A program made the translations under genes and the position numbers. Shown here in pieces: positions 51,467-59,814 of a DNA stretch of 64,000 bases. Numbering within the stretch: the first letter of the stretch is position 1; every line of letters begins with the position of its first letter. Where the stretch lies: the NCBI GenBank assembly GCA_902773925.1, contig CACYGI010000005.1, forward strand, positions 62,001 through 126,000, in the 5' to 3' direction. This DNA is from an uncultured Bacteroidia bacterium (lineage in GTDB: Bacteria; Bacteroidota; Bacteroidia; Bacteroidales; UBA932). Under the pieces are notes generated by a model. The model did no database searches and had not been told where the DNA came from. It saw nothing but the letters and a program-made list of their open reading frames with translations.

Positions 51467-52414
51467 TTACTCTTCGTCGAAAGTCGGCTCAAAGCCATAT
51501 TCGGCCCTGAACAACTTGATGTAGGTCTCACGGTCATCCTTGCGCAGGGCCATGAGTTTGTCTGCGGGGACTTCACTCAGCTTGGTGAAGGTGGCTTCGC
51601 CCTGGGGCTTTTCGGTGCCTTTTGTAAGCACCTGGCTGATCTTCCCCTTGGGAGACATGGCGGCGATGGTCTCCTTAAGGGATTCCAGACCGGCAGCCTT
51701 GCCCAGGTTGATGAAATGATCTTTCTTGTCTGCCGGGATCTTGTTCTCGGCGATACCGGTGTCAACGGCCTGCGTGATGGCCGAAAGAGTCATCTGCTGC
51801 TTCTCTTCGCGGAGGGTCTTGCAATCCTCTTCCGCCTTCTTAAGCAACTGGATGCGGGCCTTGACCGCGCTCTCGTCGGCCGTGGCCTCAAGCCCTAACA
51901 TAAGGGCGAGTTCTTTTAATTCCATTTCCTTTAAATGTTTAGAAGGTTTGTTATTCAATAGCGGAAGCGGGTTGCTCCCGTCCTTTGCAAGTTCCAGGGT
52001 GGTGCCATCTTTGGTGAGTACCAAAGCGTCATCATTACCACCGATATCCACGACGGACACCTCATAGAGTTTGCTCTTGGTAACCGTGGGACTCGTCTGT
52101 CCCTGTACCAGGAGTGCAGGATCCTCGCTCATTTCCAGAATGTCAATACCGGCGCTGACCATTTTGAGGCTCCCGAATTCAAACTGTTTTTTCACGCGGA
52201 TGCTCTCCGAAGAGGCTTCGTCAAACTCCAGTTCGCCGGTGACCTCCCCATTCTCTTTCTTGATGTCCTTGACATATCCGATGACCTTTCCCCGCTCGTG
52301 CATTAGCAAGAGCACGGGGTTACGCTGGTACTGGGAGATGTCCAGCCCGTCGGTCAGGATACGAGTGCCGTAACAGTTCAGGCGCTCATTAGAAATTCTT
52401 ACTCTTTTCCCCAT
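51467..52414 (-). CDS. Phage prohead protease-scaffold protein
   Basis: A 315-aa protein in the position of Mu I/Z. The N-terminal ~165 residues are a prohead protease-like domain (RILTDGLDISQYQRNPVLLL, then MVSAGIDILE, LYEVSVVDIGGNDDA). The rest is a helical scaffold region rich in charged residues (ELALMLGLEATADESAVKAR, LKKAEEDCKTLREEKQ) ending at GFEPTFDEE. It should shape the procapsid and be digested during maturation. ATG 52414 is used; earlier ATGs add a short, odd tail overlapping the divergent region. Confidence 0.8.
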   Translation of the reverse strand: MGKRVRISNERLNCYGTRILTDGLDISQYQRNPVLLLMHERGKVIGYVKDIKKENGEVTGELEFDEASSESIRVKKQFEFGSLKMVSAGIDILEMSEDPALLVQGQTSPTVTKSKLYEVSVVDIGGNDDALVLTKDGTTLELAKDGSNPLPLLNNKPSKHLKEMELKELALMLGLEATADESAVKARIQLLKKAEEDCKTLREEKQQMTLSAITQAVDTGIAENKIPADKKDHFINLGKAAGLESLKETIAAMSPKGKISQVLTKGTEKPQGEATFTKLSEVPADKLMALRKDDRETYIKLFRAEYGFEPTFDEE

Positions 52415-52492
52415 GTCTTTTCGTTTTATTTCCCGGTTTTCCGGGCTCAATACGTCGCAATTTTAACTATGGGCCGGATAACCGCAAAATAA

Positions 52493-52553
52493 GTGTGCAA
52501 CCGTTACAGACATCTGTGAAACCATTGCAGAGAACTCTGAAAGCGCTGCACAC
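52493..52553. promoter_or_regulatory. Divergent control region with nested palindromes
   Basis: Two dyads, CAGACATCTG (52507-52516) and CAGAGAACTCTG (52528-52539), have centres 22 nt apart, about two helical turns. They are flanked by a 7-bp inverted repeat GTGTGCA (52493-52499) / TGCACAC (52547-52553). The region divides the protease gene (minus) from the terminase gene (plus), so a late activator or repressor probably binds here. Confidence 0.5.
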
Positions 52554-52613
52554 TTTTTTGTCCGTCTCCCCGGGCGTATGCAAATTTGCCGCTGTAAAAA
52601 CGCTTCTGTACGT

Positions 52614-53078
52614 ATGACAAAGAAAGAATCCGAAAACAAAAAAGCGGTCGCCAAAACGCTTTACATGTCCGGCATAGGAATGGAACAGATCGCCGAACAA
52701 ATTGGCGTCTCCCGCCCCACCATCTCACGATGGTGTCAGGACGGGGGCTGGAAGGAAACCAGGGCCGCCCAGAACATAACGCGCCCGGAGCTTGTAAACA
52801 AGCTCCTTGGAACCATCAACGACCTTATTGAGAAAGTCAAAGAGTCAGATGACCCGATGGCGGCCGCCGGTCTGGGCGACAAACTCTCCAAAATGGCCTC
52901 CGTCATCGAGAAGCTGGACAAAAAGGCCAGCATCGTGGACACCATTGAGGTTTTTATGGCTTTCTCCAAATGGCTCGAGTACAAGTCAGCCACTGACCAG
53001 GAGGTCACGCCGGAATTCATGCGTAAGGTCAACCGTCTGCAGGACCAGTATATCGCTGAGCATATCGGTAAGGCATGA
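52614..53078 (+). CDS. Phage terminase small subunit (DUF1804-like)
   Basis: A 154-aa protein with an N-terminal helix-turn-helix (AKTLYMSGIGMEQIAEQIGV then SRPTISRWCQDGGWKETRAA), the DNA-recognition domain of small terminases, and a helical oligomerisation part. It overlaps the large subunit gene by 4 nt (ATGA). ATG 52614 follows the divergent control region. It starts the plus-strand packaging and head block. Confidence 0.85.
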   Translation: MTKKESENKKAVAKTLYMSGIGMEQIAEQIGVSRPTISRWCQDGGWKETRAAQNITRPELVNKLLGTINDLIEKVKESDDPMAAAGLGDKLSKMASVIEKLDKKASIVDTIEVFMAFSKWLEYKSATDQEVTPEFMRKVNRLQDQYIAEHIGKA

Positions 53079-54619
53079 GTTCAAAGGCTGACATAAAAGA
53101 GGCCCTTGAGAAATGGCGGGAACATTGTAAAGAGGTCCAGTCATCCACCGGCATTATCAACCGCAACGAATCGCCGGCGGAGAAAGAACGGCGCATCCGC
53201 CGTCTTCTGGCCCATTACGATGAGTTCTGTGAGTATTATTTCCCTCATTATGTCACCCGGGAGGATGAGGATGGGGAAAAGCACATCATCCACAATGCCG
53301 ACTTCCATAATAAGGCTGCCTACAAGATCCGTGACTCCCATAACCTCAAAGCCCTCTTCATGTGGCCACGCGGCCACGCAAAGTCCACCCATATAGACAT
53401 CTTTGTTCCACTCTGGCTCAAGCCACAGGATAAGATTCATTATATGGTCATCGTGGGCAAGGCGGAGGACAGCGCTATCGAACTGCTTTCATCCATCCAG
53501 GCGGAGCTGGAATTCAACCAACGCTATATTGCCGACTTTGGCGCCCAGAAAGGTATCGGCGACTGGTCGGAAGGGTACTTCAAGACAAAGGACGGTGTCA
53601 TCTTCAACGCCCTCGGACGCGGCCAGTCACCGCGAGGTCTCCGGTTCAGGAACGTCCGGCCGGACTATATCGTCTGCGATGATCTGGATGATGACGAGCT
53701 TAGCAGGAATCCATCCCGCGTGGAAGACCTGACGGCATGGGTACGCAGCGCCCTCTTTGGTGCGCTGGATGTCGGCCGTGGCCGCTTCATCATGGTGGGC
53801 AACCTCTTCTCCAAGTGCTCCGTCTTGTACAACATCAGCAAGATCAAAGGAGTCCATGTCTCCATGGTAAAAGCCCTGGACAAAGATGGGAATCCCGTAT
53901 GGAAAGACAAGTGGACCAAGGAAGAGGCCCGGGAGGCAGCAGACTTCATGGGATACATCGAATGGAACAGGGAGTTCATGCACAACCCTATAACCCAGGG
54001 CAAGATCTTCAAGCATGAATGGATCCGCTACAAGAAAATGCTCCCTCTGAACCAGTATGATGAGCTGATATGTTATACTGATCCCTCCTTCAAGGCCAAG
54101 ACTTCCAACGACTACAAGGCCTCAAGACTCTGGGGCAAGAAAGGGACGGAGCTGCACCTTATCGACTGTTATGTCCGTCAGGATACTATCGGCGGAATGG
54201 TTAATTGGCTCTACAACCTTTATGAGAGGCTTCCTGAGGATGTGTCCGTCCGGTTTATGATGGAAGCCAATTTTCTTCAGGACATCATCCTGGATGAGTT
54301 CGCCGCCGAAGGCGAGCGCCGGGGGTATCAGCTTCCTATTTCCGGAGATAAGAGAAAGAAGCCCGACAAACTGCAGAGAATTACGGACATCTCCCCGCTG
54401 TGGGAGCGCGGATATGTCTTCTATAATATAGAATTAAAGGATACGCCGGATATGCAGGCCGGCATCGACCAGACCCTTGCACTGGCCAAGGGGAGTTCCG
54501 CCCACGATGATGCACCGGACGCTGATGAAGGTGCCATCTGGCATCTCCAGAGGAACGCCCGGCAATCAATTTTCAAACCGCTGATGGGAGCAAGGCCCTC
54601 GGCAAAAAACATTTGGTGA
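53075..54619 (+). CDS. Phage terminase large subunit
   Basis: A 514-aa packaging motor. The ATPase part has a Walker A-like loop WPRGHAKST (about residue 92) and Walker B IVCDDLDDDE (about 208); the C-terminal nuclease part has YTDPSFKAKTSNDY, and later HDDAPDADEGA giving the acidic residues of the RNase H-fold. It resembles Mu gp28-type large terminases. The start overlaps the small subunit stop by ATGA. Confidence 0.9.
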   Translation: MSSKADIKEALEKWREHCKEVQSSTGIINRNESPAEKERRIRRLLAHYDEFCEYYFPHYVTREDEDGEKHIIHNADFHNKAAYKIRDSHNLKALFMWPRGHAKSTHIDIFVPLWLKPQDKIHYMVIVGKAEDSAIELLSSIQAELEFNQRYIADFGAQKGIGDWSEGYFKTKDGVIFNALGRGQSPRGLRFRNVRPDYIVCDDLDDDELSRNPSRVEDLTAWVRSALFGALDVGRGRFIMVGNLFSKCSVLYNISKIKGVHVSMVKALDKDGNPVWKDKWTKEEAREAADFMGYIEWNREFMHNPITQGKIFKHEWIRYKKMLPLNQYDELICYTDPSFKAKTSNDYKASRLWGKKGTELHLIDCYVRQDTIGGMVNWLYNLYERLPEDVSVRFMMEANFLQDIILDEFAAEGERRGYQLPISGDKRKKPDKLQRITDISPLWERGYVFYNIELKDTPDMQAGIDQTLALAKGSSAHDDAPDADEGAIWHLQRNARQSIFKPLMGARPSAKNIW

Positions 54620-54620
54620 T

Positions 54621-54863
54621 ATGTTTCGGGAATGGATCAAACTTATCAAGGACTGCATTTGGGCAGCCCGCTACAAAAAGGCAGTCCGTAAGGCGAAGCG
54701 GCTCTCTGCTCTTTTCGACATGACCTATTATGTCATTCTATACAAAGGCAAACTGAAGGTCATCCCCAAAAAGAACCTGAAACGCCTCGTTTCACAACGG
54801 CGGTTCAAAAGTGGCACGACTATCCAGGACATAGAGAAGATTGCCCTGTACATCGCGAAATAA
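54621..54863 (+). CDS. Phage hypothetical protein, small and basic (80 aa)
   Basis: An 80-aa basic protein, not recognised. It begins FREWIKLIKDCIWAARYKKA with many lysines, then KLKVIPKKNLKRLVSQRR. It starts 1 nt after the terminase stop and precedes the DUF1320 gene by 18 nt, so it is co-transcribed. The charge suggests DNA or RNA binding, but no domain is seen. Confidence 0.55.
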   Translation: MFREWIKLIKDCIWAARYKKAVRKAKRLSALFDMTYYVILYKGKLKVIPKKNLKRLVSQRRFKSGTTIQDIEKIALYIAK

Positions 54864-54881
54864 GCGCCAAAGGAGGTTTCT

Positions 54882-55301
54882 ATGTTCATTGAAGAGTACG
54901 ACTATAAGATCGTCATCGGAGAGGCGGCCATGAAGGTGGTTACTCAAGCCGATCCCATGAATCGCGAGAATGCGGAACTCGAGGCACTCGAGGAGATAGC
55001 AGGATGTCTCAGGCCAAAGTATGATACCGGCAAAATATTTACGGCCACCGGCCTTGACCGCAATCGCCAGGTGCTGATGTGCGCGATAGATATCGCCTTG
55101 TATCACATGGTGGCTTCCTTGCCCAACAGAATGGGTATGGACATACGCAAGGAGCGATACGAGAGGGCGATAGCCTGGCTTAAGGATGTTCAGTCCGGCA
55201 AGGTAATACCAGATCTGCCTCTGGCTGCGGATGAATCAGGGGAAAGCGCGGCTCCCTCCGTCCGGTATGGTTCAAAGCCGTGCGTTGACAACAGCTATTA
55301 G
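54882..55301 (+). CDS. Phage DUF1320 (Mu gp36-like) head-joining protein
   Basis: A 139-aa protein of the DUF1320 type: FIEEYDYKIVIGEAAMKVVT then NAELEALEEIAGCLRPKYD and LMCAIDIALYHMVASLPNRM, matching Mu gp36-like head-tail joining proteins. The end is less typical. It is placed unusually, before the portal rather than after the capsid. The portal gene begins 1 nt after its stop. Confidence 0.75.
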   Translation: MFIEEYDYKIVIGEAAMKVVTQADPMNRENAELEALEEIAGCLRPKYDTGKIFTATGLDRNRQVLMCAIDIALYHMVASLPNRMGMDIRKERYERAIAWLKDVQSGKVIPDLPLAADESGESAAPSVRYGSKPCVDNSY

Positions 55302-55302
55302 T

Positions 55303-56655
55303 ATGAGAGTGATTGATTCTTTCCGGAAACTTTTTTCCGGACACATAGCAGCCACGGGAATGGAGGTTCTGCAGCAGCTTGACCTCCCCGGGGAACTGAC
55401 GCTCCAGGACGGCAGCAAGCTTGACCTGTCCAAAGAGAAGGACCGGAAGCGGTTCCAGAAAATCGTCATTGATCTTCAGCGGCAGACTGATATGCTCACC
55501 CAGCGGGATCTTGCATCCTGGCGGCAGGCTCATCAGATGGCCCTGAACGTGGATAACCCCAGCCGGCAGCGTCTTTACGACATATACAGGGATGTCGACC
55601 TTGACCTTCATCTCTCCGGTTGCATCGGTCAGCTGCAGGGATTTATCATATCCAAGTCTTTCAAATTGACCAACGATGAGGGAGACAAGGATGATGGTGC
55701 GCTCAAGTACCTTGAAACGGCCTGGTTCAAACAATTCATCAAGTATGTCCTGCAGGCCCGGTACTGGGGCCATTCCCTCATAGAACTCGGGAACGTCATA
55801 ACCCGGGAGGACGGTACGCTGTCTTTTGACGAGGTCAAACTCATCCCCCGCAAGCACGTTGTACCGGAGTATGGCCGCGTGACAATCAACGCCGGTGAAA
55901 GTTGGCAATCAGGCATCGACTACCGGCAGCCGCCTTATTCTGACTGGTTGGTGGAAGTGGGTGCTCCGGATGACCTGGGCCTGTATCTCAAGGCCGCCAT
56001 CCAGACAATCCCCAAGAAATATGCCCTCGCTTTCTGGGACTCCTTCGCAGAAATGTTCGGCTTGCCCATCCGCGTGGCCAAGACCACCAGCCGCGACCAG
56101 AAGGATATCGACCAACTGGGTAAAATGATGGAGAACATGGGCTCAAAAGCCTGGGCTGTACTTCCCTCTGAGTCTGAAATCGAGTTGAAGGAGAGTTCCC
56201 GCGGAGATGCCTACAACGTTTATGACAAACGCATAGACCGGGCGAACTCAGAGCTTTCCAAGTTGGTGCTCTTCGTCACTATGACCATAGAGGATGGCGC
56301 CAGCCTGTCGCAGTCACAAGTCCATTACAAGATCTTGGAAAACCTTATCTATGAGATAGCGGATCTGGTGCGCGACACGGTGAACGACCAGCTGCTCCCC
56401 AAGATGGTGAAGCTGGGCTTCCCTCTCAAGGGGCTGCACTTCGGCTGGGACGAGCCCATCGATTATACGCCGGAGCAGCAGAAGTCCTTTGAGGAAATGA
56501 TCCTCAATAACTATGAGGTGGACGGCAGCTACTTTGAGGATAAGTATGGCCTTCCGGTAGGTGAACGCCGTCAGAACCCGCTCTCCCCGTCGCCCGTTTC
56601 CGGGAATGATGAAGGCAATACCCAGAAAAACAGCCGGCCGGGTTTTTTCGACTGA
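55303..56655 (+). CDS. Phage portal protein (DUF935, Mu gp29-like)
   Basis: A 450-aa portal protein of the DUF935 family. Family segments include LYDIYRDVDLDLHLSGCIGQ, YWGHSLIELGNVI, IPRKHVVPEYGRVT and FAEMFGLPIRVAKTTSRDQ, with MTIEDGASLSQSQVH near the end. ATG 55303 is used; upstream codons overlap the DUF1320 gene. The gene ends with a slippery heptamer G GGT TTT only nine bases before its stop. Shifting there would join it to the MuF-like frame, so both a normal portal and a portal-MuF fusion may be made. Confidence 0.88.
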   Translation: MRVIDSFRKLFSGHIAATGMEVLQQLDLPGELTLQDGSKLDLSKEKDRKRFQKIVIDLQRQTDMLTQRDLASWRQAHQMALNVDNPSRQRLYDIYRDVDLDLHLSGCIGQLQGFIISKSFKLTNDEGDKDDGALKYLETAWFKQFIKYVLQARYWGHSLIELGNVITREDGTLSFDEVKLIPRKHVVPEYGRVTINAGESWQSGIDYRQPPYSDWLVEVGAPDDLGLYLKAAIQTIPKKYALAFWDSFAEMFGLPIRVAKTTSRDQKDIDQLGKMMENMGSKAWAVLPSESEIELKESSRGDAYNVYDKRIDRANSELSKLVLFVTMTIEDGASLSQSQVHYKILENLIYEIADLVRDTVNDQLLPKMVKLGFPLKGLHFGWDEPIDYTPEQQKSFEEMILNNYEVDGSYFEDKYGLPVGERRQNPLSPSPVSGNDEGNTQKNSRPGFFD

Positions 56656-56677
56656 GCCCCTCTGACTACGAGGGGCT
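56640..56677 (+). promoter_or_regulatory. Candidate -1 ribosomal frameshift signal, portal to MuF
   Basis: The heptamer G GGT TTT (56640-56646) is in the correct phase of the portal frame. Eight bases later an 8-bp GC-rich stem, AGCCCCTC (56655-56662) / GAGGGGCT (56670-56677), has a 7-nt loop. GGGUUUU is a known slippery heptamer (barley yellow dwarf virus). The downstream MuF frame lacks an ATG until 56868. Confidence 0.7.
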
Positions 56678-58631
56678 GCACCGAAGGTATGCGCTCATCC
56701 TTGGCGACACATTTCTCCATCTATCAAGCTCTAAAGATAGCCGTGATTACCGTGCCGAGGCTAAGGCCTGGGCCTCTGTCCTGCATGATGCGGAAGCAAG
56801 GAAGCAGGCGGCGGAGGCCGGGGAACTGCTTCTAAGAAAAGGGTTCAAACTGCCCGCCCTCGTCGAGATGGACCTTGGTAAAGGTGTCATCGCTAAATAT
56901 AATGACCAATTTGGGCAAGTGAGGATCAATACCAACCGGGCCGCAAAAAAATATGGCGGCTTTGACAAACAGGGGCAGATGCAAGCCGAATCTGGCAATC
57001 TTGTTCAGGGTAATCTTATACTCCATGAACTTGGGCATTATATTGACTTTTCTTTCCAGAAGCAATACCCACTATCCCCGAAAGAAATGATCCATGACCG
57101 TTTCGATGACTTAAAAGAAGATGATGTCAAACGGATCCTTTCTAAATACGGGGCGGGGCAGGCTGTAGAGTTCCGGGCTGAAATGATAGCTGGCATCCTT
57201 GCCGGCAAATCCTTCCCAAAGGAATTCCTTGATGCCGCATATCTGGACAGATACCTTTCCGATGAGCGAGGTAAACTCATTTATGATATGGGCTCCGGCG
57301 AGGTCCCGAATACCTCAATGCTTGAAAAGCAGTTCGGCAGTATGATGGAAGCTCTCTTCCATGAGGATGGGGCAGCCCTCCGGATAGAGTTGCTCGAGCA
57401 TCCCGAGGTCACCAAATTCATTGACAGCCACGCCCAGGTGATGGACAATGCCTTTCGACAGGTCGAGATGTCCGACGGGATGCGCTCCCGTCTCCAGGAG
57501 TCCGATTGGATCTTCTCGGGGATGAAGACTTTTCACGAACTGAATGAGGCTTTCCCTTCACTCCTGGATGAAAACGGAGAGAGAAAGACGTTTGAACGGT
57601 TTTTAAACGACGTTCAATCCATCGACAGAACCTACAATCAGAACTACCTTCGAGCCGAATACAACTACGCCGAAGCTTCGGCCGAGATGGCTGCCAAATG
57701 GGAGGCCTACGAAGAGGACGGGGATGATTACTACCTTCAGTACCGGACGGCCGGCGACGATAAGGTCCGGCCGGAACACGCCGCCCTCAATGGTATCACC
57801 CTTCCGATGTCAGATCCTTTCTGGGATGAATACTACCCGCCGAATGGGTGGAACTGCCGCTGCACCGTAGTCCAGGTACTCAAGGACAAGTACCCTGCGA
57901 CTGACCGGTCAGAAGCCTACCGCCGAGGCCGCGAAGCCTTGGTCAAAGACACGAAAGGCATGTTCCGCTTCAACTCCGGCAAACAGGGCAAGACCTTCCC
58001 GGATTACAATCCCTACACTCTCTCCAAATGCAATAATTGCTCAAAGAAGCTAAATCTTGCCAAGTCCATCCCTGAAACAGACCTGTGCGGAGAATGTCTT
58101 TTGGTACGAAAGCAGTGTGCCGAACAATCAGAATTCAAACCTGATGATAAAATGGGGCAGAGATTGTTAATCAGCAAATCAGCTGATCCCAAAGAACTTG
58201 ATGAGAATATCCGAATTGCACGGGAACTGTTAGCGGCATTCCCCGATGAGACAATGACAATCAGGAAGCACGTTCTCATTCCCAACGTTAGTAACCCAGA
58301 ATATACGATTGGGAATTTACTGGCTGACCGAAAGACCCCAGAAGGACCGAACGGAATCACAAACGGGTTCAGTAAAGGGGTCAATGGGCAGCACTGTCAG
58401 GCGCTTGTCTTTGACCTTGAGAGTAAGATGGGGAGTCACCCATTACCAATAGAAAAGATTGTCAATAAACTGGTTGGCCGCAAAACGGACTTTGTGGGTG
58501 GGGGCTTCGAGCGCTGCTATATGACATATCATGGTGTGTTTGTCTGTATTACAAAAGATGACTTTATGTATGGAAGCAAACAAGAATTGAAAGCACATTT
58601 ACGGGAACTCCTCACAGACGCGTGGGCATAA
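56646..58631 (+). CDS. MuF-like head protein with zincin, zinc-ribbon and C-terminal toxin-like parts
   Basis: The frame is open from 56613, before the portal stop, to 58631, but has no ATG until 56868 (residue numbers below count from that ATG). Codons before it (SPSDYEGLHRRYALILGDTF, AEAKAWASVLHDAEARKQAA) read like real helical protein, so the product probably starts by frameshift from the portal. An HExxH zincin motif (ILHELGHYIDF, residues 53-57) comes first. The MuF core follows (PEHAALNG, then PPNGWNCRC, about 301-334). Next is a zinc ribbon CNNC...CGEC (about 388-410), then a C-terminal region (about 475-587) of possible BECR-type nuclease fold. This is a polyvalent phage protein. Confidence 0.78.
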   Translation, partial: FRLSPSDYEGLHRRYALILGDTFLHLSSSKDSRDYRAEAKAWASVLHDAEARKQAAEAGELLLRKGFKLPALVEMDLGKGVIAKYNDQFGQVRINTNRAAKKYGGFDKQGQMQAESGNLVQGNLILHELGHYIDFSFQKQYPLSPKEMIHDRFDDLKEDDVKRILSKYGAGQAVEFRAEMIAGILAGKSFPKEFLDAAYLDRYLSDERGKLIYDMGSGEVPNTSMLEKQFGSMMEALFHEDGAALRIELLEHPEVTKFIDSHAQVMDNAFRQVEMSDGMRSRLQESDWIFSGMKTFHELNEAFPSLLDENGERKTFERFLNDVQSIDRTYNQNYLRAEYNYAEASAEMAAKWEAYEEDGDDYYLQYRTAGDDKVRPEHAALNGITLPMSDPFWDEYYPPNGWNCRCTVVQVLKDKYPATDRSEAYRRGREALVKDTKGMFRFNSGKQGKTFPDYNPYTLSKCNNCSKKLNLAKSIPETDLCGECLLVRKQCAEQSEFKPDDKMGQRLLISKSADPKELDENIRIARELLAAFPDETMTIRKHVLIPNVSNPEYTIGNLLADRKTPEGPNGITNGFSKGVNGQHCQALVFDLESKMGSHPLPIEKIVNKLVGRKTDFVGGGFERCYMTYHGVFVCITKDDFMYGSKQELKAHLRELLTDAWA

Positions 58632-58633
58632 AA

Positions 58634-58655
58634 AAAATGGGGTTCCCCCCATTTT
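58634..58655 (+). terminator. Terminator of the plus-strand packaging block
   Basis: Stem AAAATGGGG (58634-58642) / CCCCATTTT (58647-58655) with a 4-nt loop lies 3 nt after the MuF stop. Confidence 0.75.
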
Positions 58656-58740
58656 AGGCTATCAAGGCTTGGATATACCGCGCCACCCAGCATAGCCTGT
58701 TGCAAATATAGCTATTTTTCTTTAATTCAAAGCATATCAC

Positions 58741-58771
58741 AAAAAAAACGTCACTTCTGGCTGAGGTGACG
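58741..58771 (-). terminator. Terminator of the minus-strand early/middle block
   Basis: Read on the minus strand, CGTCAC (58771-58766) and GTGACG (58754-58749) form a stem with an 11-nt loop, followed by eight T. It faces the plus-strand terminator, closing both convergent operons. Confidence 0.85.
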
Positions 58772-58779
58772 GATTCTTT

Positions 58780-59177
58780 TTATTCCTTCGGGCATTTATC
58801 AAGGTTCTTAACCAGCTCCCGTTTCGCTTTGCAGCAGACAAATGGGCCATTGTTCTGCTGGCACTCTTTATTGTATATCCGGTCCAGATAACGGCATTTC
58901 TGGGCTTTGCGGTTAACAAGTCTTCCAGCTGCTTCTCAAGGAGGGTTATCTGACTCTCCAGAGTCGACACGATGACATCGAAAAGAAGGTCGGCGATGTC
59001 TTCTTTGAACTCTTCTTTGTTGGTAAAGCTGCGGCCCATATCCCCGTAGTACTGCTCGACTTCAATCTTCAGCGAACTTGACGGCATGGCATGTATTTTC
59101 AGCCTCTCCAGACTATTCTTCAGTCCGTTAATCCGGTCATCAAGATTACGTGCTTTTGTTAACAGTTCCTTGTCCAT
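58780..59177 (-). CDS. Phage coiled-coil, cysteine-rich protein; frame change near 58906
   Basis: The first ~90 residues (KARNLDDRINGLKNSLERLK, TLESQITLLEKQLEDLLT) form coiled coils. In the zero frame the ORF then turns into unlikely sequence and runs through the terminator to 58737. In the -1 frame it reads KAQKCRYLDRIYNKECQQNN, then GPFVCCKAKRELVKNLDKCP and stops at 58780, just before the terminator. That reading is clearly the natural end, with five cysteines that could bind metal. The shift point is near AAAGCCC (58903-58909). It is either an indel or a -1 recoding event. The function is unknown. Confidence 0.6.
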
Positions 59178-59179
59178 GG

Positions 59180-59377
59180 CTAAAGATTTACAGTTTTCGG
59201 GTTCTCCAGCATAGCGGCCAGGGCGCGGTCGCGGGCGGCCTTGGAGGGGTAGTTCTCCAGCGTCCGCCAGGCACCGTCACCGACCCACTGCTTGATCCGC
59301 GGCTGCGGCTGGTCGTCCGGGCGGACGATCACGAATCCCGCCGCCTTCAGCTTCTCGTAATTGTCACTTCCTCTCAT
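59180..59377 (-). CDS. Phage hypothetical protein (65 aa)
   Basis: A 65-aa protein, not recognised. It contains FVIVRPDDQPQPRIKQWVGD then AWRTLENYPSKAARDRALAA, with a helix at the end. It overlaps the preceding gene by 4 nt and precedes the cysteine-rich gene by 2 nt, so it is part of the same transcript. Confidence 0.6.
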   Translation of the reverse strand: MRGSDNYEKLKAAGFVIVRPDDQPQPRIKQWVGDGAWRTLENYPSKAARDRALAAMLENPKTVNL

Positions 59378-59814
59378 AACGCACGCTCATAGGTTACCTT
59401 ATACACTTCGATATTCTCCAGCAGCTCCTGATGGTTGTGGTTCGTCAGAGTGCGGGCAAGAGAGACGTTCCGGAACGTGGTGCCGCGAAGGTCAAGCATT
59501 GCCTCATAGATCTTATTGGAAAGCTCATAGTCGGCCAGCGTCTCTTCCTGGGTGTAGGCACCGTCGGCGGCGGAACCCTTCCAGTCCGTCACAATATGCA
59601 GGAGGACATCCCCCTTCCCCGTCATGCCGTTTGCCGGGCCCTTGTATGGATCCCAGACGATCTCTCCGAACTCAACGAAGACGGCCGGGCGGTCCCAGGC
59701 CTCATCCTCTTCGATGAATTCCACGTTCTGGTTCCAGAGATCAATGTGTTGGATGATGCCGTCTTCCACCTCTCTGAGGGCGGCGGCGATGGCTGTATAA
59801 AGTTCTGTTATCAT
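59374..59814 (-). CDS. Phage tail-completion-like protein (146 aa)
   Basis: A 146-aa protein. The mixed pattern, helix ITELYTAIAAALREVEDGII then strands FVEFGEIVWDPYK, DVLLHIVTDWKG and VYKVTYERAL, is like tail terminator/completion proteins (gpU or Mu gp37 type). It overlaps the gpG-like gene by 4 nt (ATGA) and the next gene by 4 nt. Its neighbours support a head-tail joining role. Confidence 0.6.
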   Translation of the reverse strand: MITELYTAIAAALREVEDGIIQHIDLWNQNVEFIEEDEAWDRPAVFVEFGEIVWDPYKGPANGMTGKGDVLLHIVTDWKGSAADGAYTQEETLADYELSNKIYEAMLDLRGTTFRNVSLARTLTNHNHQELLENIEVYKVTYERAL

